Positions 9,070-18,499 are shown, counted from the first letter of the stretch. The stretch is DNA of 60,255 bases from Mycobacterium asiaticum DSM 44297 (GCF_000613245.1 NZ_HG964936.1:37170-97424); one strand, 5' to 3'. A program made the numbers and translations. The notes: generated by a model not told the origin, from the letters alone.

Positions 9070-10362
9070 GTGGGCCGCCCCGACGCCGTAAGGTCGGCAG
9101 GCGTGCGGCGCAACTCCAACCTCGACTTCTTCTGCGCCGTTGTCATCGTTGGTCTGCTGGCCGGCTTGGCGGGCTTGTGCACCACGGTGGTGCTGCGGTT
9201 CGTCGAACACCTCACGTACCACTACACTTTCGGTTCACTGCTGGCCGGGGTCACCGGCGCCAGTTCGCTGCGGCGGGTGTTGGCGCCGGCCGTGGGCGCC
9301 GCGCTGGCCGGGCTGGGCTGGTGGCTGCTGCGACGGCGGAACGAGGTGCCGCCGTTGGCCGGGACAATTGCCCGACACGAGCGCATACCGCGACTGGCGT
9401 GGAGCATCGACGCCCTGTTACAGATCGTGTTGGTCGGCTCCGGCGCATCACTGGGACGAGAAGGCGCACCCCGCCAATTCGCGGCTGTGCTAGGCGATTT
9501 CAGCACCGGATGGCTCCGGCGGCTGTCTGCGGCCGAACGGGAGATCCTGCTCGCTTGCGCGGCCGGCGCGGGGCTGGGCGCCGTCTACGCGGTCCCGCTG
9601 GCCGGTGCCCTGTTCACGCTGCGGATTCTGCTGAACACCTGGCAGCCACGCGCGGTCGGGGCGGCGTTGATCACGTCCAGCCTGGCGGTTGCCGTCGGTT
9701 CGGCGGTCACCCACGACCGGCCCGAACTGGCCTGGCCCAGCCTGGAATCGACGTACCTATTGACCGCGCACGGGTTGATCCTGGCACCGGTGGCCTGCGC
9801 GGTGGGCATTGCTTTCAACCGCATCATCAAGGCGGCTCAGCCCCGACACCAAATCCGTAGCTGGCTGCTGATTCCGGGGCTGGCGGCCGCGGCACTGGCC
9901 ACCGGGTTCTGTGCGCGCTGGTGGCCCGAACTGCCCGGCAACGGGAAGAGCATTCTGACCGTCAGCCTCGCCAGCGGCATGACGCTGTCGGCTGCCGCGG
10001 CCATCCTGGTGCTCAAACCGCTTCTGACCGCGCTGTTTCTGCGCGCGGGAGGCGCGGGCGGACTACTCACCCCGTCGTTGGCCACCGGCGCGGCGGCCGG
10101 CTCGCTGCTGGTGCTGGCGATCAACGCGGCCACCGGTACGCACCTGCATCTGCCCACGGTTTCGCTGGCGGGTGCCGCCGGCGTGCTGGCCGTCACGCAG
10201 GGTTCGCCCATTTGGGCGGCGCTGTTCGTGTGGGAGCTGGCCCGGCCGCCGATATGGCTGCTGATGGTGTTCACGGTCACCGCAGTAGGCGCCCACGGGC
10301 TTAGGACTGTGGCGTTGGCCCGTCGTCGCCCGAATCCAGGACACGGCTCAGCTGAGATCTGA
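9070..10362 (+). CDS. CLC-family chloride channel/transporter
   Basis: A 430-aa membrane protein of the voltage-gated chloride channel (CLC) superfamily. Visible signatures are GSGASLGREGAPRQFAAVLG, which matches the GSGIP and GREGP ion-binding regions with the gating Glu kept in GREGA, and AGAGLGAVYAVPLAGALF. A third selectivity loop (GGAGGLLTPSLATGA) lies near residue 325. CLC proteins move chloride, or exchange it for protons. The gating Glu suggests exchanger or gated behaviour, but the first loop is altered (GSGAS for GSGIP). The GTG at 9070 lies 2 nt after the TetR stop; a GTG at 9103 is an alternative. In M. tuberculosis this position carries vapBC24. Confidence 0.88.
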   Translation: MGRPDAVRSAGVRRNSNLDFFCAVVIVGLLAGLAGLCTTVVLRFVEHLTYHYTFGSLLAGVTGASSLRRVLAPAVGAALAGLGWWLLRRRNEVPPLAGTIARHERIPRLAWSIDALLQIVLVGSGASLGREGAPRQFAAVLGDFSTGWLRRLSAAEREILLACAAGAGLGAVYAVPLAGALFTLRILLNTWQPRAVGAALITSSLAVAVGSAVTHDRPELAWPSLESTYLLTAHGLILAPVACAVGIAFNRIIKAAQPRHQIRSWLLIPGLAAAALATGFCARWWPELPGNGKSILTVSLASGMTLSAAAAILVLKPLLTALFLRAGGAGGLLTPSLATGAAAGSLLVLAINAATGTHLHLPTVSLAGAAGVLAVTQGSPIWAALFVWELARPPIWLLMVFTVTAVGAHGLRTVALARRRPNPGHGSAEI

Positions 10363-10371
10363 ACAAGCAAA

Positions 10372-11868
10372 TCAACGACGCGCCTTCGCGTGTGATGACA
10401 TTTCAGTGACAACCGACGGAGACATTCCACGTGGCGAGTGGTCGGCAGCCGCGACCAGAATGCCAATCGATTCCACAATGCCGCTTGCGATTTCCTCGAC
10501 GGATGTAATGGTGTCTGGGCACACGGACACGCTGATGTCCACGCAATCGCCACGGCTGCACAGCGTGATGTTCAACCCGGCACTCTCCGAAAGAGGCGCA
10601 ACAGTATGGATACCCAACACCTTCACTCCCCCGCAGTAGTGCGGCGGCGCGGGCAGTCCGGGAAGAGCTGCGACGACTCCGTGCGAAGTCCGCTCACCCC
10701 GCTGGGTAAGACCGAGTCCTGCATAAATTCTTTTACCGGCATGAACCAGATTCGGTGGCAGCAAGCAAGCGACGGTGGCGAGGTCGGTGACGCGAGCTAT
10801 CCCGTCGGCATGGTCACCACCCGCAAGCTTCAGCTGCTCGGTTGCGGTGTGCAGGTCCGTCAGGACCAGTACGGGATCGTCGAGTTGCACTGGGAATCGC
10901 AGGCATCCGGACCTGTAACCGGCGGTCAAGCTTGCGGAATCGGCATCCGCCGACGGTAGCGATATCTGCAGCGAAAGCGGGTGTCGGGGCAGCTCACTGT
11001 ATCGGATCAGCCAGGACCGCAAGGAGAGCGTGCAAGCCGCAAGTACGACGTTCTCGACGCTGCCGCCAAATGCGCGCGTGACGATAGCGATGTGGGGGAG
11101 CGGAATGGCGGCGAAGGCCGTGGTGCGGCGGCCGCTCAAGGCCTTGTTGAATATGGTTCGCGGCACCGGCCCACGCATCGACGATGGCGTACGCGGGAGC
11201 AGCTGCTCTGGCCGAACCGTGCCACGGATCAAGCGAATTCCGGCCCGCAACACCGCCGGGACGGCGCCAGCGAACAGCAAAGTGCCGGTGATCTGGTTTC
11301 CGATGAGCTCTTGCACCGTGTCGACAACAAGCGCGCGGGTGGAGGGTCGCGAGCCCGGGCCAGGTTCACGCCCGACATCAGATCGACCCTCGTGTGCGCT
11401 GACATCCAACAACCGCCGCCAAACCGTGCTCACTCCGGCCACACCACCGATGATCGCGGGCGACATCTTCAGTGCCAGTGCCCATCTGCCGTGGTCGAGG
11501 TTGTCGATTGTCCAGGCCTCCCACAGTGGTCTGCGACGGTCCAGTGGCCGGCCGGTGAGCTCCGCGACGAGATCGGTTAAACCCCTTCGGCCACTTCCGG
11601 ACTCAACCGATGCGCGGTGTAGGTGTGGGCCGGGGTCGAAATCCTCATCTTCTGCCCATACTGGCTGTCCACAGTTCCACGGCTTGTTCACCACCCGACT
11701 GCGGAAACGTCCCATCCGCGGCAACGACGATGCGACAAGCTCTTGAAGCCGACGATGACTCAGGTTGTCAGACGCCTCAAGGATCGCCACCGAAACAACA
11801 TGCGTCGGCATGGTCGAACTCCCCATGCCCAGCGCCAAGGCATCAATCCCCGTTAGACGTTCGACCAT
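10372..11868 (-). CDS. WS/DGAT (wax ester synthase/diacylglycerol acyltransferase)-like protein, catalytic motif replaced
   Basis: A 498-aa protein with the fold of mycobacterial triacylglycerol synthases: an N-terminal acyltransferase domain starting MVERLTGIDALALGMGSSTM (family pattern LSxxDxxFLxxE, weakened), PLWEAWTIDNLDHGRWALALK in the core, and a C-terminal DUF1298 domain with LNITLCSRGDCVDISVSVCPD. In active members the core continues HHxxxDG. Here residues 136-141 read SPAIIG, so both catalytic His and the Asp are missing (codons 11446-11463). The frame is otherwise intact with normal GC bias, so this looks like a retained non-catalytic homologue rather than decay. Function unknown; convergent with the CLC gene. 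Confidence 0.8.
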   Translation of the reverse strand: MVERLTGIDALALGMGSSTMPTHVVSVAILEASDNLSHRRLQELVASSLPRMGRFRSRVVNKPWNCGQPVWAEDEDFDPGPHLHRASVESGSGRRGLTDLVAELTGRPLDRRRPLWEAWTIDNLDHGRWALALKMSPAIIGGVAGVSTVWRRLLDVSAHEGRSDVGREPGPGSRPSTRALVVDTVQELIGNQITGTLLFAGAVPAVLRAGIRLIRGTVRPEQLLPRTPSSMRGPVPRTIFNKALSGRRTTAFAAIPLPHIAIVTRAFGGSVENVVLAACTLSLRSWLIRYSELPRHPLSLQISLPSADADSASLTAGYRSGCLRFPVQLDDPVLVLTDLHTATEQLKLAGGDHADGIARVTDLATVACLLPPNLVHAGKRIYAGLGLTQRGERTSHGVVAALPGLPAPPHYCGGVKVLGIHTVAPLSESAGLNITLCSRGDCVDISVSVCPDTITSVEEIASGIVESIGILVAAADHSPRGMSPSVVTEMSSHAKARR

Positions 11869-12187
11869 CTACACGCCTCAGTCTTTCTGGTTGATTTGCT
11901 GAAAGCTTTGGCCCTGACCATCAGTCATCTGGTGAATAGCCACACCCGCGCCGTTCGGCGCCATCTCCCACCCTAGCCGGAAATCGCGCGGAGCCGGTGG
12001 CGCCCGCTTGCGTCGACAAAATCCGCGAAACCTTTCCACATTCCAACAGCGACTGAAAAGAAGCTCCGCCAAACGATTTTCGGTGTTTGCCGCCGCCGTC
12101 CGTTGCCGCTTCCCGGCCGCAACGGCGTTGAAGGGTGTACGCTCGATCGAACTGGGACCGAAAAGGCCCCCAACCCAAGGGGCTGTG
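11869..12187. other. Intergenic region between WS/DGAT-like gene and small basic ORF
   Basis: About 320 bases lie between divergent genes. Open frames here are short and lack family-like sequence. The stretch nearest the small ORF (from about 12120) presumably holds its promoter. I see no strong inverted repeat, RNA gene or mobile element. Confidence 0.5.
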
Positions 12188-12325
12188 ATGTCCGATAAGT
12201 CTCCCCGTCAGACGATGTCCAAAAAATCCGACAAGTCTTTGAGAGAAAAGCGGGCGGCCAAACGCGCAAAGTCTGCCCAGACCAGCGCGCAGACGGACGT
12301 GATTCCGCGCACCAACAAGAAGTGA
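12188..12325 (+). CDS. Small highly basic hypothetical protein (45 aa)
   Basis: An ATG at 12188 preceded by AAGGGG at good spacing opens a 45-residue protein rich in Lys, Arg, Ser and Thr (MSDKSPRQTMSKKSDKSLRE at the start, ending RTNKK). It has no hydrophobic segment and is probably cytosolic and largely unstructured. I recall similar tiny basic proteins in other mycobacteria with no assigned function. Nucleic-acid binding is a guess from charge only. It converges on htdX with a 5-bp gap. Confidence 0.7.
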   Translation: MSDKSPRQTMSKKSDKSLREKRAAKRAKSAQTSAQTDVIPRTNKK

Positions 12326-12330
12326 CGGCG

Positions 12331-13173
12331 CTAGAGCGCCCGTACCGTCCCGGTCAGGTGCGGATATCCCTTGGAGATGTGGCGTAGGGCGAGATCGAAG
12401 CCGTCGCCGACCTCGTCGACGTACAAACCCGCGGTAGCGGGCAGCACCACCGGCTTGCCGAACCGCACCGAGTACCGCACCGCTTCGGGCAACCGGCCCT
12501 CGATGTTGGCCAATACCGCTGCGGCACTGAACATTCCATGCGCGATGACGGTCGGGAAGCCGAACAGCTTGGCGGCGATCGGGTTGGTGTGAATCGGGTT
12601 GTGGTCACCGCCGACGCTGGCGTAGCGGCGGATTCGGCTCGGACTGATGCGCAGGATCGTGCTGGGCGGCGGCAGCTTGGGCTGCTTTTGCGGCGGCGGT
12701 TTGGGTTCGTCGGACAGGCTGGTGCGCTGCTGGTGCAAGAAGGTGGTCACCTGGTGCCAGGCTAGGTCGTTGCCGACGTTGACGTCGGTGACGATATCGG
12801 CCAGTAGGCCCTTGCGGTGCTCGCGCAGGTTCTCGGCATGCACCTCGACGTTCACCGTGTCGGTGACACCGATCGGCCGGTGCTGGGTGATGTGGTTCTC
12901 CATATGAATGGAACCCATTGCGGCGAAGGGGAAGTCGAAGGACGTCACCAACGACATCACCGAGGGGAAGGTCAGCGCGAACGGGTAGGTCAGCGGGACG
13001 TTGTTGCCGAAGCGCAGCCCGGTGACCGCCGCGTACGCGGCCACGTTGGATTGGTCAATGGTCAGTTCGTCGACGGTCACCGTGCGCTTGGGCAGCTGGT
13101 CGCCGCGCGGGACCACGGGCAGCGCGCCGGCAGCCGCGCGCAGCAGATTTTTCAGGCCGCTTGGTTGGTTCAC
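12331..13173 (-). CDS. htdX: (3R)-hydroxyacyl thioester dehydratase HtdX (MaoC/hotdog)
   Basis: A 280-aa protein, the same length as Rv0241c. The C-terminal MaoC-type hotdog carries the hydratase-2 motif YASVGGDHNPIHTNPIAAK (about residues 182-200) with catalytic Asp and His, followed by GFPTVIAHGMFSAA. The N-terminal half is a second, degenerate hotdog (QSNVAAYAAVTGLRFGNNVP), as in eukaryotic-type MFE-2 hydratases. It dehydrates (3R)-hydroxyacyl-CoA/ACP intermediates in fatty-acid elongation. It lies 21 bp downstream of fabG4, a ketoreductase making the (3R)-hydroxyacyl substrate, and is probably cotranscribed with it. Confidence 0.93.
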   Translation of the reverse strand: MNQPSGLKNLLRAAAGALPVVPRGDQLPKRTVTVDELTIDQSNVAAYAAVTGLRFGNNVPLTYPFALTFPSVMSLVTSFDFPFAAMGSIHMENHITQHRPIGVTDTVNVEVHAENLREHRKGLLADIVTDVNVGNDLAWHQVTTFLHQQRTSLSDEPKPPPQKQPKLPPPSTILRISPSRIRRYASVGGDHNPIHTNPIAAKLFGFPTVIAHGMFSAAAVLANIEGRLPEAVRYSVRFGKPVVLPATAGLYVDEVGDGFDLALRHISKGYPHLTGTVRAL

Positions 13174-13194
13174 TGCTTCCCTCTCACTCGATGA

Positions 13195-14559
13195 CTAGGC
13201 ACCCAGCATGGCCTGGCCGCAGACCCGCACGGTGTTGCCGGTTACGGCGTTCGACGCCGGATTGGCGAAGTAGGCAATGGTTTCGGCGACATCGACGGGC
13301 TGGCCGCCCTGGTACAACGAGTTGAGCCGCCGGGCCACCTCACGCGTGGCCAGCGGGATCGCAGCGGTCATCTCAGTCTCGATGAACCCCGGGGCGACCG
13401 CGTTGATCGTGATGCCTTTCTCGGCCAGCGCCGGAGCCAGCGCCTGGGTGAGCCCGATCATGCCGGCCTTGGTGGTGGCGTAGTTCGTCTGGCCGCGGTT
13501 GCCCGCGATGCCGGCCATCGAGGACAGCCCGATCACCCGGCCGCCTTGACCGATGGTGCCGTTCTCTACCAAGCCCTCGGTAAGCCGTTGCGGGGCAAGC
13601 AAGTTCACGGCCTGAACGGCGTTCCAACGATCGTCGTCCATGTTGGCCAACAGCTTGTCGCGGGTGATGCCGGCGTTGTTCACCAGTACGTCAGCATGGC
13701 CGCCGTGGTGGTCGCGCAGGTGCTGGGTGATCTTGTCCACGGCGTCCTCGGCGGTGACGTCCAGCCACAGCGGGGTGCCGCCGACGCTGCTGGCCGTCTC
13801 GGCCAGAGCGTCCCCGGCGGACTCCACGTCGATCGCCACCACGCGAGCGCCGTCGCGGGCGAACACTTCGGCGATGGTCCGGCCGATGCCTCGCGCCGCA
13901 CCGGTGACAATCGCCACCTTTCCCTCCAACGGGCGGTCCCAGTCGGCCGGCGGTGCCGCGTCCTCGGCCCCTACGTAGAAAACCTGACCGTCGACGTAGG
14001 CCGACTTACCCGACAGGATGAACCGCGCGGTCGATTCCAGGCCCGTCGCAGCCGGCTTGGCGTCTGGAGCCAGGTACACCAGGTTGACCGTGGTCCCGTT
14101 GCGGACTTCCTTGGCCAGTGACCGGGTAAAGCCCTCCAGGGCGCGCTGGGCGATCCGTTCGTCGGTGTTGCCGGCGGCCTCCGGAGTGGTTCCGATCACC
14201 AGCACGCGAGCGTTGTGCTTGAGGTTGCGCAGCAGCGGGGTGAAGAAGTCGTGCAAGGCCTTCAGGCCGTCCGGAGCGGTGATCCCGGTGGCGTCGAACA
14301 CCAGGCCGCCGAACGAGTCCGCCCAGCGGCCGCCCAGGTTGTTGCCGACCAGCTCGTAGTCGGCGTCCAGCGCCGCCCGCAGCGGCTCGACGACCCGGCC
14401 CTCACCGCCGATCAGCAGCGATCCGGGAAGCGGCGGCTCATCGGGGCTGTAGCGGCGCAGCGGCTCGGGCTGGGGGATGCCGAGCTGCTTCGCCAGGAAC
14501 GAGCCTGGAGCGGAGTTGACAACCTGCGTGAACAGATCGGACGAGCGCTTGGGGGCCAC
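13195..14559 (-). CDS. fabG4: High-molecular-weight 3-oxoacyl-ACP/CoA reductase FabG4
   Basis: A 454-aa, two-domain short-chain dehydrogenase matching the length of FabG4. The N-terminal flavodoxin-like half (to about residue 205) lacks a standard cofactor motif. The C-terminal half has the Rossmann glycine motif [36 protein letters not shown], and the Ser-Tyr-Lys centre ([20 protein letters not shown], then K). It reduces 3-oxoacyl thioesters and is NADH-dependent in M. tuberculosis. The GTG start has an AGGA-type site upstream. It diverges from fadA2 across a 144-bp gap holding a TTAC-N6-GTAA element. Confidence 0.94.
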   Translation of the reverse strand: MAPKRSSDLFTQVVNSAPGSFLAKQLGIPQPEPLRRYSPDEPPLPGSLLIGGEGRVVEPLRAALDADYELVGNNLGGRWADSFGGLVFDATGITAPDGLKALHDFFTPLLRNLKHNARVLVIGTTPEAAGNTDERIAQRALEGFTRSLAKEVRNGTTVNLVYLAPDAKPAATGLESTARFILSGKSAYVDGQVFYVGAEDAAPPADWDRPLEGKVAIVTGAARGIGRTIAEVFARDGARVVAIDVESAGDALAETASSVGGTPLWLDVTAEDAVDKITQHLRDHHGGHADVLVNNAGITRDKLLANMDDDRWNAVQAVNLLAPQRLTEGLVENGTIGQGGRVIGLSSMAGIAGNRGQTNYATTKAGMIGLTQALAPALAEKGITINAVAPGFIETEMTAAIPLATREVARRLNSLYQGGQPVDVAETIAYFANPASNAVTGNTVRVCGQAMLGA

Positions 14560-14616
14560 TGATCCTGCCTTCCATGTCGAGCGGGCCGGGTATAGGCACC
14601 GTATCCGGGGACGAAC

Positions 14617-14630
14617 TTACTTCAGAGTAA
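14617..14630. promoter_or_regulatory. Inverted repeat TTACttcagaGTAA in the fabG4/fadA2 divergent promoter
   Basis: TTAC-N6-GTAA with one further matching base on each side (CTTAC...GTAAG, 14616-14631). It sits between the starts of fabG4 (14559) and fadA2 (14704). The same half-sites and spacing occur twice upstream of fadE5. Size and symmetry suit a TetR-type dimer. The cognate regulator is not identified. Confidence 0.6.
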
Positions 14631-14703
14631 GAACAGTGGGTAGTATTGCCGTCAACGCGGGTACCCCAAAATGACCCTCACAACTGACTAGCGGAGACAA
14701 AAC

Positions 14704-16050
14704 GTGGCCCCTGCAAGCTCTGAGCCGAAGACCAAAGCTTCTCAGAAGAGTTCCCCGGGCCGGCGGCGGGTTGCCGTGCTGGGTGGCAACCGGATCCCGT
14801 TCGGCCGGTCGGATCGTGCCTATGCCGACGCGTCCAACCAGGATATGTTCACCGCTGCGCTTAAAGGCCTGGTCGAGAGGTTCGGGTTGGCCGGTGAACG
14901 GCTGGACGCCGTGGTCGGCGGTGCCGTGCTCAAGCACAGCCGCGACTTCAACCTGATCCGGGAATGCGTCCTGGGGTCCGAACTCTCGTCCTACACGCCG
15001 GCATTCGACCTGCAGCAGGCCTGCGGTACCGGGTTGCAGGCGGCCATCGCCGCGGCCGACGGCATCGCAGCCGGCCGCTACGAGGTGGCCGCCGCCGGTG
15101 GCGTTGACACCACGTCCGATGCGCCGATCGGGCTCGGTGAAGACCTGCGCCGCACGCTGTTGAAGGTGCGCCGGTCCAAGTCGAACCTGGAGCGGGCGAA
15201 GCTGCTGGGTGCCCTGCCCGCCAACCTCGGACTCGACCTGCCCGCCAATTCCGAGCCCCGGACCGGCCTGTCCATGGGTGAGCACGCCGCGATCACCGCC
15301 AAGGAACTCGGAATCAAGCGGGTCGACCAGGACGAGTTGGCCGTGGCGAGCCACCGCAACATGGCCGCCGCGTACGACCGAGGCTTCTTCGACGACCTCG
15401 TCACCCCGTTCCTCGGGCTCTACCGCGACGACAACCTGCGTCCCGACGCCACCGTGGAGAAGCTGGCCAAGCTCAAGCCGGTGTTCGGCGTCAAGAACGG
15501 TGACGCGACCATGACGGCGGGCAACTCGACGCCGCTCACCGACGGCGCCTCGGTGGCCCTGCTGTCCACCGAAGAGTGGGCCTCGGCGCACTCGCTGTCA
15601 CCGCTGGCTTACTTCGTCGATGCCGAAACCGCCGCCGTGGACTACGTGAACGGCAACGACGGGCTGCTGATGGCGCCGACGTACGCCGTTCCGCGGCTGC
15701 TGTCCCGCAACGGCTTGACGCTGCAGGACTTCGACTTCTACGAGATCCACGAGGCGTTCGCCTCCGTGGTGCTGGCCCACCTGCAGGCCTGGGAGTCCGA
15801 GGAATACTGCAAGGAACGGCTGGGTTTGGATGCCGCCCTGGGTGCCATCGACCGGGCCAAGCTCAACGTCAACGGATCGTCGCTGGCAGCCGGGCATCCG
15901 TTCGCCGCCACCGGCGGCCGGATCCTCGCTCAGGCCGCCAAGCAGCTTGCCGAGAAGAAGCGCGAGGCCAAGGGCTCGGGTACGGTGCGGGCGCTGATCT
16001 CGATCTGCGCCGCCGGCGGCCAAGGCGTGGCCGCGATCCTCGAGGCCTGA
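14704..16050 (+). CDS. fadA2: Acetyl-CoA acyltransferase (thiolase) FadA2
   Basis: A 448-aa thiolase; M. tuberculosis FadA2 is 440 aa. Landmarks are the nucleophile region FDLQQACGTGLQAAIAAADG (Cys near residue 107), the loop NSTPLTDGASVALLS, EIHEAFASVVLAH, NVNGSSLAAGHPFAATGGR with the catalytic His, and ICAAGGQGVAAILE with the second catalytic Cys. It cleaves or condenses 3-ketoacyl-CoA. The GTG at 14704 has GGAGA 7 nt upstream; the first 20 residues are a Lys/Ser-rich lead. It is divergent from fabG4-htdX and convergent with fadE5. Confidence 0.93.
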   Translation: MAPASSEPKTKASQKSSPGRRRVAVLGGNRIPFGRSDRAYADASNQDMFTAALKGLVERFGLAGERLDAVVGGAVLKHSRDFNLIRECVLGSELSSYTPAFDLQQACGTGLQAAIAAADGIAAGRYEVAAAGGVDTTSDAPIGLGEDLRRTLLKVRRSKSNLERAKLLGALPANLGLDLPANSEPRTGLSMGEHAAITAKELGIKRVDQDELAVASHRNMAAAYDRGFFDDLVTPFLGLYRDDNLRPDATVEKLAKLKPVFGVKNGDATMTAGNSTPLTDGASVALLSTEEWASAHSLSPLAYFVDAETAAVDYVNGNDGLLMAPTYAVPRLLSRNGLTLQDFDFYEIHEAFASVVLAHLQAWESEEYCKERLGLDAALGAIDRAKLNVNGSSLAAGHPFAATGGRILAQAAKQLAEKKREAKGSGTVRALISICAAGGQGVAAILEA

Positions 16051-16225
16051 CCGGCTGGCCGGAAACGACGTCAGAGAATTTCCAATCGGGTGGTTATTCG
16101 AGGAAGCATCTGGGTACTCGCTAGTCCGGATAGCCCCGTGTTGGTGTCTGACCCCCCGACCCCGACGGCAACGCGGGGCAATCCCTAGATCGACCGCCGG
16201 TCAGCGGAGACGGGCGTACGAAAAA

Positions 16226-16264
16226 GGCCGCCGCTGGAGTGAGGGGATCCAGCGGCGGTCTTTT
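16226..16264 (+). terminator. Rho-independent-type terminator after fadA2
   Basis: A GC-rich inverted repeat, GGCCGCCGCTGGA (16226-16238) against TCCAGCGGCGGTC (16248-16260), with a 9-nt loop, an A-run before it and TTTT directly after. It lies 176 bp beyond the fadA2 stop, an unusually well-formed intrinsic terminator for a mycobacterium. Confidence 0.8.
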
Positions 16265-16406
16265 GCATGTCAGGGGTATGCCGTGCGGGCGTCGCGGGTG
16301 TCGCGAGCCTCGTTATCGAGGGCGTCATTATCGAGACTGAAACCTCGCACACGTCCCACGGCGTGTCGTATACAAATTTTCAGTGTCGAGGCCCCGACGC
16401 GAAAAA

Positions 16407-16440
16407 TCCCCCGCCTCCAACAGGAAGCGGGGGACTTTTG
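16407..16440 (-). terminator. Bidirectional terminator downstream of fadE5
   Basis: The inverted repeat TCCCCCGC (16407-16414) / GCGGGGGA (16427-16434) is flanked by AAAAA on the left and CTTTT on the right, so both strands end in a T-run. It sits 10 bp beyond the fadE5 stop on the minus strand and would also stop read-through from fadA2. The 140 bases between the two hairpins hold nothing I recognise. Confidence 0.8.
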
Positions 16441-16449
16441 CGCTGATCT

Positions 16450-18285
16450 TTAGAAGGCAGCCTCGTCGAGCTCCATGATGTCGTTGTCCAGAGTCTCGAT
16501 CACCTCGCGGGTGCTGGTCAGCAGCGGCAGGAAGTTCTTCGCGAAGAACGACGCCACCGCGATCTTGCCTTCGTAGAAGGACCGCTCGGCTCCGGTAGCA
16601 CCGGCATCCAGCGCCTCGATGGCCACGGCGGCCTGACGCTGCAACAACCAGCCGATGACCAGGTCACCGACGCTCATCAGGAACCGTACCGAGCCCAGGC
16701 CAACCTTGTAGAGGCTGGTCACGTCTTCCTGAGCGGCCATCAGGTAGCCGGTCAGGCTCGCCGCCATCGCCTGGACGTCGGTCAACGCCTTGCTCAGCAG
16801 CGCCCGCTCGCTCTTCAGCCGGCCGTTACCCGACTCGCTGTCGACGAACTGCTGGATCTCGTTCGACACGTGGGCCAACGCCACACCCTTGTCGCGGACG
16901 ATCTTGCGGAAGAAGAAGTCCTGCGCCTGGATGGCGGTGGTGCCTTCGTACAACGAGTCGATCTTGGCGTCCCGGATGTACTGCTCGATCGGGTAGTCCT
17001 GCAGGAAGCCGGACCCACCGAAGGTCTGCAGGCTTTCGGTGAGCTTGGCGTAGGCCTGCTCGGAGCCGACACCCTTGACGATCGGCAGCATCAGGTCGTT
17101 GATCTTGGCAGCCAGCTCGGCGTTCACACCGTGGACAGTCTCCGCGACCGCCGCGTCCTGGAAGGTCGCGGTGAACAGGTACAGGGCGCGCAGACCCTCG
17201 GCGTACGCCTTCTGGGTCATCAGCGACCGGCGCACGTCGGGGTGGTGCGTGATGGTCACCCGCGGCGCGGTCTTGTCGGTCATCTGCGTGAGGTCGGCAC
17301 CCTGGACGCGGGACTTGGCGTATTCCAGCGCGTTGAGGTAGCCGGTCGAGAGCGTGGCGATGGCCTTGGTGCCGACCATCATGCGGGCCTGCTCGATGAC
17401 CTCGAACATCTGGGCGATGCCGTCGTGCACCTCGCCGACCAGCCACCCCTTGGCGGGCACGCCGTGCTGTCCCAGGGACAGCTCACAGGTGGCCGAGACC
17501 TTCAGACCCATCTTGTGCTCGACGTTGGTGACGAAGACGCCGTTGCGCTCGCCCAGCTCGCCGGTCTCGGGGTCGAAGTGGAACTTGGGGACGAAGAACA
17601 GCGAGAGTCCCTTGGTGCCCGGGCCGGCTCCCTCGGGGCGGGCCAGGACCAGGTGGAAGATGTTCTCGAACAGGTCACCGGAGTCACCCGAGGTGATGAA
17701 TCGCTTCACACCGTCGATGTGCCAGGTGCCGTCCTCCTGCTGGGTGGCCTTGGTGCGCCCGGCGCCGACGTCCGAACCGGCGTCCGGCTCGGTCAGCACC
17801 ATGGTCGAACCCCAGCCGCGTTCGGCGGCGAGCACGGCCCACTTCTTCTGCTCCTCGGTGCCGAGGTGGTACAGGATCTGGGCGAAACCGGCACCGCCGG
17901 CATACATCCACACGGCCGGGTTGGCGCCCAGCAGGTGCTCGTGCAGCGCCCACATCAGCGCCCGCGGCATCGGCATGCCGCCGAGTTCCTCGTCCAGGCC
18001 GGCCTTGTCCCAGCCGGCCTCGATGACCGCGTTGACGGACTTCTTGAACGACTCGGGCAGTGTCACCTCGTGCGTGGCGGGATCGAACACCGGCGGGTTG
18101 CGGTCGCCGTCGACGAACGAGGCGGCAACGGGACCCTCGGACAACCGGCTGATCTCGGCCAACATCTCGCGGGCGGTGTCGACGTCCAGTTCGCTGAAAT
18201 CGCCTTGACCTAATGCCTTGTCAACGCCCAGTACCTCGAAGAGGTTGAATTCCTGGTCACGGACGTTGCTCTTGTAGTGGCTCAC
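16450..18285 (-). CDS. fadE5: Acyl-CoA dehydrogenase FadE5
   Basis: A 611-aa protein, the length of Rv0244c. It is a long-form acyl-CoA dehydrogenase with an extra C-terminal helical domain. Motifs: [20 protein letters not shown] (FAD/substrate signature), [37 protein letters not shown], and [17 protein letters not shown] carrying the catalytic Glu. It oxidises acyl-CoA thioesters of broad chain length using FAD. The GTG start has GAGGAGGA upstream. Two TTAC-N6-GTAA-type repeats and an AACCA-N2-TGGTT palindrome lie in the 215-bp gap to the divergent oxygenase gene. Confidence 0.95.
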   Translation of the reverse strand: MSHYKSNVRDQEFNLFEVLGVDKALGQGDFSELDVDTAREMLAEISRLSEGPVAASFVDGDRNPPVFDPATHEVTLPESFKKSVNAVIEAGWDKAGLDEELGGMPMPRALMWALHEHLLGANPAVWMYAGGAGFAQILYHLGTEEQKKWAVLAAERGWGSTMVLTEPDAGSDVGAGRTKATQQEDGTWHIDGVKRFITSGDSGDLFENIFHLVLARPEGAGPGTKGLSLFFVPKFHFDPETGELGERNGVFVTNVEHKMGLKVSATCELSLGQHGVPAKGWLVGEVHDGIAQMFEVIEQARMMVGTKAIATLSTGYLNALEYAKSRVQGADLTQMTDKTAPRVTITHHPDVRRSLMTQKAYAEGLRALYLFTATFQDAAVAETVHGVNAELAAKINDLMLPIVKGVGSEQAYAKLTESLQTFGGSGFLQDYPIEQYIRDAKIDSLYEGTTAIQAQDFFFRKIVRDKGVALAHVSNEIQQFVDSESGNGRLKSERALLSKALTDVQAMAASLTGYLMAAQEDVTSLYKVGLGSVRFLMSVGDLVIGWLLQRQAAVAIEALDAGATGAERSFYEGKIAVASFFAKNFLPLLTSTREVIETLDNDIMELDEAAF

Positions 18286-18337
18286 TTAGGGTCCTCCTCA
18301 TTGAGAATGCCACTTGTGGTTGGGTACTAGGGCTAAG

Positions 18338-18377
18338 TTACCCACCAGTAACACCGTTAAAATATACCGATCGGTAA
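18338..18377. promoter_or_regulatory. Paired TTAC-N6-GTAA operators upstream of fadE5
   Basis: The first site, 18338-18351, is TTACccaccaGTAA (extended GTTAC...GTAAC). The second, 18364-18377, is aTACcgatcgGTAA and contains a perfect 12-bp palindrome TACCGATCGGTA (18365-18376). Their starts are 26 bp apart. Both match the spacing of the site between fabG4 and fadA2, suggesting one regulator for both divergent promoters. The local DNA is AT-rich (GTTAAAATATACC), as expected of a promoter. Confidence 0.6.
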
Positions 18378-18419
18378 CTTCAACGCAAGCGAGTGTGAGC
18401 AATATTTCACTGGCTAACT

Positions 18420-18431
18420 AACCAACTGGTT
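18420..18431. promoter_or_regulatory. AACCAACTGGTT palindromic site
   Basis: AACCA-AC-TGGTT, extended to CCAACTGGTTGG at 18422-18433, lies 68-79 bp upstream of the oxygenase start and about 135 bp from the fadE5 start. The same AACCA-N2-TGGTT arrangement occurs upstream of fadE6 at 43781-43792. Probably a TetR-type operator; regulator unknown. Confidence 0.45.
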
Positions 18432-18499
18432 GGGGTGGCGCTTACGGCAGTCCCAATACAGCACCTCACCTGCGGCGATGTCGTATTCGGAGGAGGATT

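Noticed and set aside
16870..18213. 447-codon open frame antisense to fadE5
   Set aside because: fadE5 is a clear enzyme over this whole stretch; the antisense product has no recognisable domain.
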